Of a stretch of DNA of 36,051 nucleotides, positions 27,225 to 36,022 are shown in pieces (the first letter of the stretch is position 1; each line of letters starts with the position of its first letter). Position numbers and translations under genes: made by a program. The DNA comes from Trueperaceae bacterium (GTDB taxonomy: Bacteria; Deinococcota; Deinococci; Deinococcales; Trueperaceae), in NCBI GenBank assembly GCA_013697735.1, contig JACCWH010000140.1, forward strand, positions 1-36,051, written 5' to 3'. The notes beneath the pieces are model-generated. The model worked only from the letters and a program-made list of their open reading frames with translations. It did not search any database and was not told the origin of the DNA.

Positions 27225-27997
27225 CGGCTGGACCACCCTCCGTCGACGACGAGCGTCGCACCGTGGACGAAGTCCGAGGCGGACGACGCCAGGAACACGA
27301 TCGCGCCCGCCAACTCGTCCGGCGTGCCCCAGCGCCCGGCGGGGACGCGAGCGAGCAGCGCCCGACTGCGCTCCGGGTCCTGCTTGAGCCCCTCGAGCAG
27401 GTCGGTGTCGATGTAGCCGGGCGCAATCGCGTTGACGTTGACGCCGAGCGGCGCCCATTCGTTCGCCAGCGCACGTGTCAGGCCGATCAGAGCGTGCCGC
27501 GACGCGGCGTACCCGGCGACGGTGTACCCCCCCTGGAACGAGAGCACCGATCCGATGTTCACGATCTTGCCGTGCCCGCGCGCGATCATCGAGCGACCGA
27601 AGCCCTGGCAGAGCAGGAACACCGACTTCGTGGAGAGGTCGACGACCCCGTCCCAGTCGTCGACCGTCCAATCGAGCGCGGCCTTGCGGACGAAGGTGCC
27701 GGCATTGTTGACGAGAATGTCGACCGGGCCGACCCGTAGCCCGCAGGTGGCGACGACGGCGGCGATGGCGGCTTCGCCGACCAACTCGCCCACCACGACC
27801 TCCGCTCGGCCGCCCGCCGCCTCGATGGCGGCGCGCGTCTCGTCGAGGTTCGGCCGACGGCCCACGAGACAGACGTGCGCCCCCGCCCCCGCCAACGCGA
27901 TCGCCATCGCGGCCCCGAGGCCGCGGCTCGCGCCGGTGACGACCGCGGTGCGCCCCTGCAGGCCGAACAGGCCCTGGAGGTAGGTGGTGGGGGTCAT
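27221..27997 (-). CDS. short-chain dehydrogenase/reductase (SDR 3), KduD-like
   Basis: A 258-residue SDR most like 2-deoxy-D-gluconate 3-dehydrogenase/KduD enzymes of hexuronate breakdown: N-terminal LFGLQGRTAVVTG, TGASRGLG at 21-28, NNAG, the ALANEWAPLGVNVNAIAPGY region and the VDGGW end. The catalytic motif reads YAASR, so the usual lysine is R167 (codon CGG) after Y163. This may lower activity or mark a changed proton relay. Start and stop overlap its neighbours by four bases (ATGA) on both sides. Confidence 0.88.
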   Translation of the reverse strand: MTPTTYLQGLFGLQGRTAVVTGASRGLGAAMAIALAGAGAHVCLVGRRPNLDETRAAIEAAGGRAEVVVGELVGEAAIAAVVATCGLRVGPVDILVNNAGTFVRKAALDWTVDDWDGVVDLSTKSVFLLCQGFGRSMIARGHGKIVNIGSVLSFQGGYTVAGYAASRHALIGLTRALANEWAPLGVNVNAIAPGYIDTDLLEGLKQDPERSRALLARVPAGRWGTPDELAGAIVFLASSASDFVHGATLVVDGGWSSR

Positions 27998-28770
27998 GGC
28001 GCAGTGAGGCGGAGCGAGACGCCGCCGTCGACGATCAGGTGCGTGCCCGTGATGAAGCGCGCTGCGCCCGAGCAGAGGAAGAGCGTCGCGTCGGCGATGT
28101 CGGCGGGGGTCCCGCGGCGACCGATCGGGTGGAGGGCCCGCACCCGCTCCGCGAACGCGGCAGCCGCCTCCGGCGTCATCGCGTCGAGGTTCCGCTGCCA
28201 GATCGGCGTGTCGATGAAGCCTGGGCAGATGGCGTTGACGCGGACGCCGCGGGGCCCCAGCTCGACGGCCAGGGCGCGCGTCATCCCGATCACGCCGGCC
28301 TTGGCCGCGGTGTACGCCACGTAGCCGGGGGCCGTGTACCAGGCCATGACCGAAGAGACGTTGACGACGGTGCCGCCGCTGCACTCCAGCAGCGGGAGGG
28401 CGCGCCGCGTCGTCAGGTAGACGGACTTCTGGTCGACGGCGATGACGCGGTCGTAGGTCGCCTCGTCGAGGTCGTCGAGCGGCATCGGTCGGTCGATGCC
28501 GGCGCAGTTCACCAGGTGGTGCAGCGCGCCCCAGCGCGCCTCGACCGCGTCGATCGCGGCGGCGACGGCGGCCGCGTCGGCGACGTCGGTGGTGATCGCG
28601 AACGCCTCCGCCCCGCCTCTCCGTAACGCGTCGGCGGCCTCGGCCGCCCGCGGGCCGTCCAGATCGGCGATGCAGACGCGGGCGCCGTGCTCGGCGAAGG
28701 CCTGCGCGATCCCCCGACCGATGCCGGAGGCGCCGCCGGTTATCAGGGCGACGGTGTCGTCGAACCTCAT
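27994..28770 (-). CDS. short-chain dehydrogenase/reductase (SDR 4)
   Basis: A 258-residue classical SDR with TGGASGIG at 11-18, an Asp after strand two (IADLDG) that favours NAD, NCAG in place of NNAG, and the YTAAK catalytic pair. The C-terminal FITGTHLIVDGGVS is typical. AAGGAA precedes the ATG by about five bases. It is coupled to SDR 3 by a four-base overlap. Although equal in length to SDR 3 it is clearly divergent, so the two probably act on different hydroxyls or substrates. Confidence 0.9.
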   Translation of the reverse strand: MRFDDTVALITGGASGIGRGIAQAFAEHGARVCIADLDGPRAAEAADALRRGGAEAFAITTDVADAAAVAAAIDAVEARWGALHHLVNCAGIDRPMPLDDLDEATYDRVIAVDQKSVYLTTRRALPLLECSGGTVVNVSSVMAWYTAPGYVAYTAAKAGVIGMTRALAVELGPRGVRVNAICPGFIDTPIWQRNLDAMTPEAAAAFAERVRALHPIGRRGTPADIADATLFLCSGAARFITGTHLIVDGGVSLRLTAP

Positions 28771-28822
28771 GGGTGTTCCTTCCTCGCGGCGAGCGTCCGC
28801 GCCGCCGATCGGATGTCCGCCC

Positions 28823-29782
28823 TCACGGCCGCCACCAGACCCGCTGCGTCCCGTCCACGTGCCAGTCGACCACACCGTGGCGCCTCAGCGCGACGAGGTG
28901 GGCGTGAACACTGAGCCCCGCCACCATGCTCCCCTCGACACCGGGCGCCACCGTCGGCACCACCCGTTCGGTGATCTCGCGGAGTCCACGCGGACGCCCA
29001 TCGGCCAGCAGCGCGCCGACGGCTTCGTCGAGGCGTCGGACGAAGGCCTCGCTGAGGTCGCAGAACGCCGCCAGCTGCGCGTGGTTCATCGTGGGGAAGT
29101 GCGCCGGCAGGGTGAGAGCCGGCTGCAGCGCCCGCACGGTGCGGATCGAGGCGAGGTAGGCATCGACGTCGAGGTAGGCGGGGATGCCGACCACCCTGCC
29201 CCCCTCCCGCTGGCCGTCGCCGAGGATGGCGTCGTTGAGCACGAGCAGTCCACGATCGGCGTCCCACAGCCCGAGATGGCCGGGCGAGTGCCCGGGCAGG
29301 TGGAGCACCCGCAGGGTGCGGCCGGGGCCGAGCTCGATCCGGTCCCCGGCCTCGACACGCTGTACCGGCGCGGGCGGGCCGAGCAGCGCCGCGACCCACG
29401 CCTTGACCTCGTCCGGGCAGGGGTACTCGGGGGTGAGCGCGTCGTAGGCGTCGCGAACGTGCCAGGCGGGGTCGGCAGCCCAGGCGGCGTCGTCACGATG
29501 GACGAGGATGCGGCACGCCGGGTCGGCGGCCAGGAGCTCGGCGTTGCCGCCGAAGTGGTCGGCGTGCGCATGCGACACGACGGCGTAGCGGATCGGCAAT
29601 CCCGGCCGAATCGCCGCCACGCTCGGCAGTGCGAGGTCGCGCATCATGCCGACACAGCCGGTGTCGGTCACCAGCCACCCGTCGGCGCCCTCGAAGAGGT
29701 GGAACGCCAGCGGCATCCGGGTACCGGTGACGGTAGTCTCGACCCGGTACGTGCCGGGGGCGACGCGACGTGGCGCGCTCAC
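28823..29782 (-). CDS. metallo-beta-lactamase-fold hydrolase
   Basis: A 319-residue metallo-beta-lactamase-fold protein with no signal peptide. HAHADH at 71-76 is the dinuclear metal motif, GHSPGH follows, an Asp in LND bridges the metals and LPAHFPT holds the last histidine. The region after about 230 is helical with Arg-rich and His-containing segments, like the C-terminal domain of glyoxalase-II-like and lactonase-like relatives. The GTG start overlaps the metallophosphoesterase stop by four bases. In this setting a lactonase or thioesterase opening a sugar lactone is possible but unproven. Confidence 0.85.
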   Translation of the reverse strand: MSAPRRVAPGTYRVETTVTGTRMPLAFHLFEGADGWLVTDTGCVGMMRDLALPSVAAIRPGLPIRYAVVSHAHADHFGGNAELLAADPACRILVHRDDAAWAADPAWHVRDAYDALTPEYPCPDEVKAWVAALLGPPAPVQRVEAGDRIELGPGRTLRVLHLPGHSPGHLGLWDADRGLLVLNDAILGDGQREGGRVVGIPAYLDVDAYLASIRTVRALQPALTLPAHFPTMNHAQLAAFCDLSEAFVRRLDEAVGALLADGRPRGLREITERVVPTVAPGVEGSMVAGLSVHAHLVALRRHGVVDWHVDGTQRVWWRP

Positions 29783-30603
29783 ACCGCTACCCCTTCGGCC
29801 GGGCCGACGAGCGGCACCTCGAACAAAGCGCTGCTCAGTCCATCCCCGTCGACGCTCAGCACCCGGTACTGCAGAGGTTGGATGAGAAAGGTCGGCTGCT
29901 CGGAGCCTCCGAACTGGAAGCATGTCGACCGCAGTCCCCAGACGGGGATGTTCTCGACGCACCGCTCCACCGACGTGTGGGCGTGCCCGAACAGCACCCC
30001 GAGCACCCGTCCCCTCCGTAGCGCGCGCCACAAACGATCGATGCCCTCGGGAACGGCGCGGTCGAGCCAGGGGATGCCGACCTCGACCGGGTGGTGATGC
30101 AGCACCAGCACGGTCGGGCGACCACGCGCCAGGACAGCGTCGAGGAACGCCAGGGCGTCGTCGCGAAGGTCGCCCGCCCGCCCCGCCGTCCCGAGGTCGA
30201 GGAACGCGAACTGCACGTCCCCGACCGCCCAGTCCAGGTGCATGCGCTCGGCTGGCGCGCTGCAGGGGAAGAGGTTCCGGGTCCACGCCGCGCGCGGGTC
30301 GTGGTTGCCCGGCACGAAGTAGGCCGGCAGCCCCGCGAGACCGGGCCTCGTCATCGCCAGAGGTCCGGGCGCCTCGCCGCCGGCGGAGACACCGTAGAGC
30401 TCGCGCGCGTACGCGTACTCCGCGTCCTCGCCGACATCGACCAGATCGCCGGTGCAGAGGAGGAAGTCGACGCCGTGCCCGTCGGCAGCGGCGATCGCCG
30501 TCAGCACCCGCTCGAGCGCCCAGGCGGTCGCGTAGCCGCGGTTGATGGTGGTCACGTCGCGGCCGATGTGGTGGTCGGTCACTTGGATCCAACGCAGGTT
30601 CAC
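29779..30603 (-). CDS. calcineurin-like metallophosphoesterase
   Basis: A 274-residue metallophosphoesterase. D10 and H12 (TDHHIG), D53 (TGDLVD), GNHD at 99-102, the HHH run at 169-171 and the GHAH motif are the dimetal ligands in standard order. It is closest in layout to CpdA-type cyclic nucleotide phosphodiesterases and to glycerophosphodiester phosphodiesterases. No signal peptide. The GTG start overlaps the stop of the epimerase-like gene by four bases. Its presence suggests a phosphodiester in the pathway substrate or a signalling role; sequence cannot decide. Confidence 0.86.
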   Translation of the reverse strand: MNLRWIQVTDHHIGRDVTTINRGYATAWALERVLTAIAAADGHGVDFLLCTGDLVDVGEDAEYAYARELYGVSAGGEAPGPLAMTRPGLAGLPAYFVPGNHDPRAAWTRNLFPCSAPAERMHLDWAVGDVQFAFLDLGTAGRAGDLRDDALAFLDAVLARGRPTVLVLHHHPVEVGIPWLDRAVPEGIDRLWRALRRGRVLGVLFGHAHTSVERCVENIPVWGLRSTCFQFGGSEQPTFLIQPLQYRVLSVDGDGLSSALFEVPLVGPAEGVAV

Positions 30604-31682
30604 GTCACGACCCCCCGAGCGTCGACGTAGGTGACGTCGCGGTCCGAACGGAAGGCGCTCGCCGTGAGGCTCAGGTCGAGCGAGGCGCCCGGATCCAGGT
30701 GCAGCAGCGGTGCACCCGATGCGAAGTCGGCCGGGAAGGTCGACTGCGGCTCGAGGGCAGCGACGTACGCCCGCCCGTACCAGGGTGCGCTGCGGGCGCC
30801 GCGGAAGTTCTGCCAGAACAGGACGTAGGGGAAGGTCGCCGCCGGGAAGCGGCAGGCGAAGCCGACCCCCTCGTCGGGCTCGCGGATCGCGAACCACCCC
30901 TCCGCGAAGTCCGTGAGGTAGGCCCAGTCGTGGGTGACGACGTCGTCGCCGGGCAGCAGCGACAGGTCGGCGGTGCCGCCGTCGCGCGTCCGGGCGTACG
31001 GCCAGCTGGAGCGCTGGTCGGGCAGAAGGCGGCTCGCCGGATCGTCGTGGATGCCGCTCGTGAGCACCGTGCGCGCGTCGGTGGCGATGCGGCAGCCGCT
31101 CTTCAGGAACGGGGCCCCGAACGCGGGGTGGTGGCCCCACATGAAGGCGAGACCGACGGCGCCGAGGTTGGTGACCCGCTCCTCGAGCAGCAGCGCAGCG
31201 TGGTCGTCATGCACGGTCATCCGACGCTGCAGCCGGAACGGGGTGCGAACCAGGTCGACCTCGAACAGCACCGCGACCTCGTCGGGCCGATCGACCTCGA
31301 CCCACCAGCGCCAGGGCAGCATGCAGGCCTCGCCGTGGACGCCGATGCGGGCGCCGTGGACGTCGGCCGCGGCGCCGCACAGCGGGAGCATCTCCTGCCA
31401 ACCGCCGTGGTAGCGGTCGAGGAAGGCGTCCTCGGCGGAGGCTGTCCACGGCCTTGCGCCCGCCGGCCGCGGCGCCCAGGGGCTCTGCCACAGCACGTCG
31501 GTGTCGGTCTGCTTGTGGCGGAACTCGGTGATGTCGGCGCCCGTTCCGGGCCACACCGTGACCCGGAGCCCGCGGTTCTCGATCACCACCTGCTCGTGGC
31601 CGTCGATGGAGACACGCTCGACGCGGCAGCCGTGGCGACGCTTCGGTCCGGACGCGAGGCGCCCAGTCGCTTCGGTTGCCAC
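30600..31682 (-). CDS. aldose 1-epimerase-like (DUF4432-type) protein
   Basis: A 360-residue protein with the beta-sandwich pattern of the galactose-mutarotase superfamily. Visible parts are RVTVWPGTGADITEFRHK near the N-terminus, WQEMLPLCG, the MWGHHPAFG segment that carries a conserved histidine, and FPYVLFWQNFRGA. It probably interconverts sugar anomers or binds a carbohydrate. The GTG start directly abuts the RidA-like stop codon and has no clear ribosome binding site, so re-initiation is likely and the exact start is uncertain. It supports a carbohydrate substrate for block C. Confidence 0.75.
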   Translation of the reverse strand: MATEATGRLASGPKRRHGCRVERVSIDGHEQVVIENRGLRVTVWPGTGADITEFRHKQTDTDVLWQSPWAPRPAGARPWTASAEDAFLDRYHGGWQEMLPLCGAAADVHGARIGVHGEACMLPWRWWVEVDRPDEVAVLFEVDLVRTPFRLQRRMTVHDDHAALLLEERVTNLGAVGLAFMWGHHPAFGAPFLKSGCRIATDARTVLTSGIHDDPASRLLPDQRSSWPYARTRDGGTADLSLLPGDDVVTHDWAYLTDFAEGWFAIREPDEGVGFACRFPAATFPYVLFWQNFRGARSAPWYGRAYVAALEPQSTFPADFASGAPLLHLDPGASLDLSLTASAFRSDRDVTYVDARGVVT

Positions 31683-32057
31683 CTAGATCTCGGCCACGAA
31701 CTCGATCTCGACGCGGGCGCCGAGAGCGAGAGCGCTGACCGCGACGGTGCTCTTCGGCGGCGCATGGTCGCCGAAGTGGCGGACGTAGACGGCGTTCATC
31801 TCCGGCCAATCCGCCAAGTCGACCAGGAACACGCTCACCTTCACGACGCGCTGCAAGTCGGAGCCGGCCGCCTCGAGCACGTGGGCCGCACTCTGGAAGA
31901 CGCGCTCGGTCTGGGCGCCGACGTCGTCGGCCACCAACCGGCCCGTGGCGGGGTCGATGCCGATCTGCCCGGCAACGTAGACGGTGCGGCCGCTGATCGC
32001 GGCCTGGCTGTAGGTCGGGTTCTGCGGCGGGCAGCCGGGGGGGTTGACGAGCTTCAT
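31683..32057 (-). CDS. RidA/YjgF/YER057c/UK114 family protein
   Basis: A 124-residue RidA-family protein, which forms trimers. Family marks include the VYVAGQIGIDPATG segment and VEIEFVA with E117. The arginine that canonical RidA uses to bind the carboxylate of reactive 2-iminoacids (position 105) is replaced here: the segment reads HAPPKSTVAV, with K102. It is therefore probably not a standard 2-imino-acid deaminase and may act on another intermediate. It sits between the enolase-type gene (40-base gap) and the epimerase-like gene. Confidence 0.87.
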   Translation of the reverse strand: MKLVNPPGCPPQNPTYSQAAISGRTVYVAGQIGIDPATGRLVADDVGAQTERVFQSAAHVLEAAGSDLQRVVKVSVFLVDLADWPEMNAVYVRHFGDHAPPKSTVAVSALALGARVEIEFVAEI

Positions 32058-32097
32058 GGGTGCAGCTCCGTTCGCTCGTGCGCGTGCGACAGGGCGC

Positions 32098-33216
32098 TCA
32101 CACGCCCACCGCGTAGCGCTCCAGCACGTCGACGTCGATCTCGACGCCGAGGCCGGGATCGTCGCGCACGTGGACGTGGCCGTCCACGACCTCGAAGCGG
32201 TTGCGCACCAGTTGGTTGCGGATCGGGGAGTCCTCGACGCAGAACTCGAAGAGCGGCGCCTCGGGGATGGCGGCGAGCAGGGCGAGCGAGGCTGCAACGT
32301 TGATGTCTGTCGTGAACGAGTGGTTGACGACCGAGCGACCGCGGTCGTACGCGGCCCAGGCGATCTTCTTCGCCTCGGTCAGGCCGCCCGTCCGGGTGGG
32401 GTCGATCTGGACGACGTCGATACGGCCGGTATCCATGAGGTGGGTGTAGGAGTGGCGCTCGCTCTCGGCCTCGCCGGCGGCGATGCGGGTGGGGACCGCG
32501 CGCGCGAGCTCCGCGTAGCCGGCGACGTCGTCGGGCCGCAGCGGCTCCTCGAGCCAGTAGAGGTCGTAGGCCTCGAAACGGTGCGCCATCCGGATCGCCG
32601 TCTTCGCATCCCAGACCTGCCCCGCGTCTATGAGGACATCGACGTCGGGGCCGACCGCGCCGCGGATCGCGGCGACGAGCTGCTCGTCGTACTTCGCGTC
32701 CTGACCCATGGGATCCCAACCGAACTTGACGGCGGTGAAGCCCTGGTCGACGCACCAGCGGGCGCGGTCGGCGGTCGCAGCGAGGGTGTCGCCGAACAGG
32801 GTGCTGGCGTAGGCGCGGACCTTGCGCCGAAAGGCGCCGCCGAGCAGCGTGTGGACCGGCAGGTCGGTCGCCTTACCGAAGATGTCCCACAACGCCAGAT
32901 CGATGCCGCTCATGGCGTGGATGAACAGCCCGCGGCGCCCCGCGTAGCGCGATGCCTGGTACATGTCGTGCCAGAGCCGCTCGATCTCGAGGGGGTCCTT
33001 GCCCAGCACCACCTCGCGCAAGCCGCTGGTGATGCTGTTCGACATCGGCGCCTCGATCGCGGCCTTGGCGACCAACGGCGAGGAGTCGACCTCGCCTACC
33101 CCGGTGATGCCGGCGTCGGTCGTGACCATGACGATCAACGCGTCCTGGGTGCCATCGGACCGCTTGGCGATTGTGGGTAGCGCAAGGTGGATCGCACGGA
33201 CGTCGGTGATCTTCAT
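32098..33216 (-). CDS. mandelate racemase/muconate lactonizing-type enolase superfamily enzyme
   Basis: A 372-residue enolase-superfamily enzyme, likely a sugar-acid dehydratase or epimerase using Mg2+. K164 (AVKFGW) is a candidate base; D197 (IDAGQ), E223 or E224 (WLEEP) and E249 (AAGEAE) are metal ligands; H299 in VVNHSF is a candidate base from the opposite face. FGTD-like elements are absent, as expected. The C-terminal DDPGLGVEID resembles other sugar-acid dehydratases. AAGGGA lies about five bases upstream of the ATG. It is unlike the two superfamily members at 14.6 and 17.3 kb, so the island carries three different ones. Confidence 0.88.
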   Translation of the reverse strand: MKITDVRAIHLALPTIAKRSDGTQDALIVMVTTDAGITGVGEVDSSPLVAKAAIEAPMSNSITSGLREVVLGKDPLEIERLWHDMYQASRYAGRRGLFIHAMSGIDLALWDIFGKATDLPVHTLLGGAFRRKVRAYASTLFGDTLAATADRARWCVDQGFTAVKFGWDPMGQDAKYDEQLVAAIRGAVGPDVDVLIDAGQVWDAKTAIRMAHRFEAYDLYWLEEPLRPDDVAGYAELARAVPTRIAAGEAESERHSYTHLMDTGRIDVVQIDPTRTGGLTEAKKIAWAAYDRGRSVVNHSFTTDINVAASLALLAAIPEAPLFEFCVEDSPIRNQLVRNRFEVVDGHVHVRDDPGLGVEIDVDVLERYAVGV

Positions 33217-33245
33217 GGGGTCCCTTTCGCGCGGTCGTGCACGGC

Positions 33246-34124
33246 CTAGAAGCCGAACGGGAGGTCGCGGGTGGCCGAGGCGACGCGCTTCTCACGCCGC
33301 GGCGGGGCAGGGCGGGCCCGGAACCACGCCACCAGATCGACGAACTCCGACACCGCACGCTCGAAGGCGAGCCGCCCCTTCTCGGCGGTGGCCTCCTGCG
33401 GCCGGCCGAACGCGCCGCTCTCGGTGTACGTCGACGTCCACTCGACGATCGTGGCGGGACCGCTGCCGCCGGTCAGGTCGACGTACTGCCAGCGGTCGCC
33501 GCCCGGTAGCTTCATGTAGTCCGGCAGGTCGCCCTCGACGCGGTCGAGGCGCACGGCCCCGCCATCGACGTGCAGGTACATCGAGGTCTCCAGCTCGCCG
33601 GCATGGGCGCAGCCGCCCGGGTTGACGGAGGTCCGCACCTCCTCGTTCCAGTACTTCGCCACCAGGCTCCACCAGCTCAGCGTCAGGCAGAGCGCGTCGG
33701 TCTGCAGGTTGGTCTGGCGCCCGACCTGCTCCATCAGCGGGTGGTTGGAGCCGTGTCCGTTCACGATGATGATACGTGTGAAGCCGTGGTGGGCGACCGA
33801 GCGGGTGATGTCGAGCAGGAACCCGACCAGGTGCGACGGTTCGATGTTGATCGTGCCCGGGAAGTCCATGACGTGGTGGGTGTAGCCGTACGCGACCGGC
33901 GGCAGGACCAACATCGACTCGGGGGCGCGGCGGGCGGCCTCCTCCACCACCGACGACGCCAGCTTCGTATCGACGTCGAGCGGGAGGTGGTACCCGTGCT
34001 GCTCGGTGGAGCCGAGCGGCAGGACCACCACCTTCTCGAGATCGACCGCCTCGTTGATCTCGGGCCAGGTCAGCCGCTCGTAGCGGTACTCGCGGCTGGC
34101 GGTGGTGCGTTCTTCTCTGGACAT
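33246..34124 (-). CDS. creatininase family amidohydrolase
   Basis: A 292-residue creatininase-family protein, a metal-dependent amidohydrolase. LGSTEQHGYHLPLDVDT holds E41, H43 and D52, NGHGSNH holds H124, and HAGELETS holds the next glutamate, E177; together they form the two-metal site. Known members hydrolyse creatinine, formamidopyrimidines or peptide-derived substrates, so the reaction should be amide or formamide opening, but the substrate is open. AGGA lies about six bases before the ATG. It follows the permease pair by 16 bases and precedes the enolase-type gene by 29 bases. Confidence 0.9.
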   Translation of the reverse strand: MSREERTTASREYRYERLTWPEINEAVDLEKVVVLPLGSTEQHGYHLPLDVDTKLASSVVEEAARRAPESMLVLPPVAYGYTHHVMDFPGTINIEPSHLVGFLLDITRSVAHHGFTRIIIVNGHGSNHPLMEQVGRQTNLQTDALCLTLSWWSLVAKYWNEEVRTSVNPGGCAHAGELETSMYLHVDGGAVRLDRVEGDLPDYMKLPGGDRWQYVDLTGGSGPATIVEWTSTYTESGAFGRPQEATAEKGRLAFERAVSEFVDLVAWFRARPAPPRREKRVASATRDLPFGF

Positions 34125-34140
34125 GTGGTTCCTCTCGGGG

Positions 34141-35034
34141 TCAGATCTTCAGCTTGGGGTCGAGTGCGTCGCGGATGCCGTCGCCCATGAGGTTGGCGCC
34201 GAGGACGGTCAACGCGATGGCGATCCCGGGGAAGAAGCCGATCCACCAGGCGAGGCGCATGAACTGGCGCGCGTCCGCCAGGCTGGTGCCCCATTCGGGT
34301 GCGGGCGCCTGAGCGCCAAGCCCGAGGAAGCTGAGCGCCGCGCCGGCGAGGATCGCGTTCGCGACGCCCATCGACGACATGACCATGATCGGCGTCAGCA
34401 CGTTCGGCAGCACGTGGCGCACGACGATGCGGAGGTCGCGACTGCCGAGCGCGTGGGCAGCATCGACGTACACCCGCTCCTTGGCCTCCAGGACCGAGGC
34501 GCGCACCATGCGCGCGTAGTAGGGCACCCAAGCGATGCCGAGGGCGATCATGATGTTGACGAGGCCGGTGCCGAGGACGGTGACGATCGCCATCGCGAGC
34601 AGGATGGGCGGGAAGGCGATCCAGACGTCGGCGATCCGCATGATGACCAGATCGAGGAGACCGCCGTAGTACCCCGCCATCAGGCCGAGGATCAGACCCG
34701 CCACCGCGGCGACTGCGATGGGCGCGACCCCCATGGGCAGCGACATCCTCCCGCCGTGCAGCACGCGGGCCAACACATCGCGCCCGAGTTGGTCGGTGCC
34801 GAACGGGTGCACGAGCGACGGCCCCTGGAACCGATCGGCAGCGCTCATGCGCACGGGGTTGTAGGGCGTGATCAGCGGCGCCGCGAGTGAGGCAACGACC
34901 ACCGTCGCCACGATCAGCGCGCCCACGACGAACGGCGTGGAGCGCAGCAGCCGGCGAAGCCAGCGCCGCCGTGAACGGTCGCCGTTCGGCGGTGGCGCGA
35001 CCGCCACCCCTGACACGGTCGGAACGTCACTCAT
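34141..35034 (-). CDS. ABC transporter permease (DppC type)
   Basis: A 297-residue DppC/OppC-type permease. A basic N-terminal stretch (RSRRRWLRR) precedes helix one; HPFGTDQLGRDVLARVLHGGR is the signature; the EAA loop is at about 192-213 (KERVYVDAAHALGSRDLRIVVRH region); AALSFLGLGAQAPAPEWG follows. Its ATG overlaps the stop of the upstream permease by eight bases, the same overlap as in block B. It should pair with the DppB-type protein encoded next door. Confidence 0.94.
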   Translation of the reverse strand: MSDVPTVSGVAVAPPPNGDRSRRRWLRRLLRSTPFVVGALIVATVVVASLAAPLITPYNPVRMSAADRFQGPSLVHPFGTDQLGRDVLARVLHGGRMSLPMGVAPIAVAAVAGLILGLMAGYYGGLLDLVIMRIADVWIAFPPILLAMAIVTVLGTGLVNIMIALGIAWVPYYARMVRASVLEAKERVYVDAAHALGSRDLRIVVRHVLPNVLTPIMVMSSMGVANAILAGAALSFLGLGAQAPAPEWGTSLADARQFMRLAWWIGFFPGIAIALTVLGANLMGDGIRDALDPKLKI

Positions 35035-35953
35035 AGCGGATCCTCGGGTCGATGAAGGCATAGAGCACGTCGACCGCCAGGTTGACCAGGACGTACATGC
35101 TCGCGGCCGCCAGCACCACGCCCTGGACGACCGGTGCGTCGCGATTGATCACCGCCCGCGTCACCAGGGTGCCGAGCCCTTGCCTGGCGAAGACGTTCTC
35201 GATGACGACCGCGCCTCCGAGGAGGCTGCCGAACTGCATCCCGAGCATGGTGAGGATCGGGATGAAGGCGCTGCGAAGTGCGTGGCGCCATACGACCCGG
35301 ACGCCGCTCATGCCTTTCGCCCGCGCGGTGCGGATGTAGTCCTCCTGAAGCGTCTCGATGACGCTCGCTCGCGTCAGACGCGCGAGGATGGCGGCCTCGG
35401 CGACGCCCAGTGCGAACGCCGGGAGGATGAGCGCACGCCACGGCGACCCGCCTCCGGTGATCGGTAGCCATCCCAGGTTGACCGAGAAGACCTGGATGAG
35501 GAGCAGCCCGAGCCAGAAGCCGGGGATCGAGATGCCCACCAGGGCCACGATCATCCCGGAGAGGTCCCAGACCGTGTTGTGCCGCACGGCGGCGAGGACT
35601 CCGAGCGGGATCCCGAACGCCATCGCCACGGCCATCGCTGCGATCGTGAGCTGCAGTGTGGCGCCGATGTTGGCAGTGATGAGGGTGGCGACCGGGCGGT
35701 AGCCGAACACCGAGTTGCCGAGGTCGCCGCGCACGAGGTCGGCGAGGTAGCGGCCGAGCTGGACGTGCAGCGCGTCGTCGAGGCCGAGTTGGCGGCGGAG
35801 GTTGGCCATCTGAGCCGGCTCGAGCTTGACCTGCGTCATCATCGCCGCGACCGCATCGCCGGGGATCAGCGCGACGACCAAGAAGACCACGACCGTGATG
35901 CCGAACAGCACCGGCACGGTGAACAGAACGCGCTTGAGAAGATAGGTGATCAT
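35027..35953 (-). CDS. ABC transporter permease (DppB type)
   Basis: A 308-residue DppB/OppB-type permease with an N-terminal helix ending in ALIPGDA, GDLGNSVFGYRPV, an EAA loop around EDYIRTARAKGMSGVRVVWRH and the end VDVLYAFIDPRIRYE. The ATG at 35953 is preferred, as MITYLLKRVLF is the usual DppB N-terminus; the ribosome binding site is weak. A hairpin lies upstream at the window edge, where the gene before it should be the solute receptor. Confidence 0.93.
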   Translation of the reverse strand: MITYLLKRVLFTVPVLFGITVVVFLVVALIPGDAVAAMMTQVKLEPAQMANLRRQLGLDDALHVQLGRYLADLVRGDLGNSVFGYRPVATLITANIGATLQLTIAAMAVAMAFGIPLGVLAAVRHNTVWDLSGMIVALVGISIPGFWLGLLLIQVFSVNLGWLPITGGGSPWRALILPAFALGVAEAAILARLTRASVIETLQEDYIRTARAKGMSGVRVVWRHALRSAFIPILTMLGMQFGSLLGGAVVIENVFARQGLGTLVTRAVINRDAPVVQGVVLAAASMYVLVNLAVDVLYAFIDPRIRYE

Positions 35954-36022
35954 GCGCCGCCCGCCGTCCAGCGGAGGGTCGGCACGGCACGCGGGTCCCG
36001 CGGCGGCCACCTGCTTGAGGCG

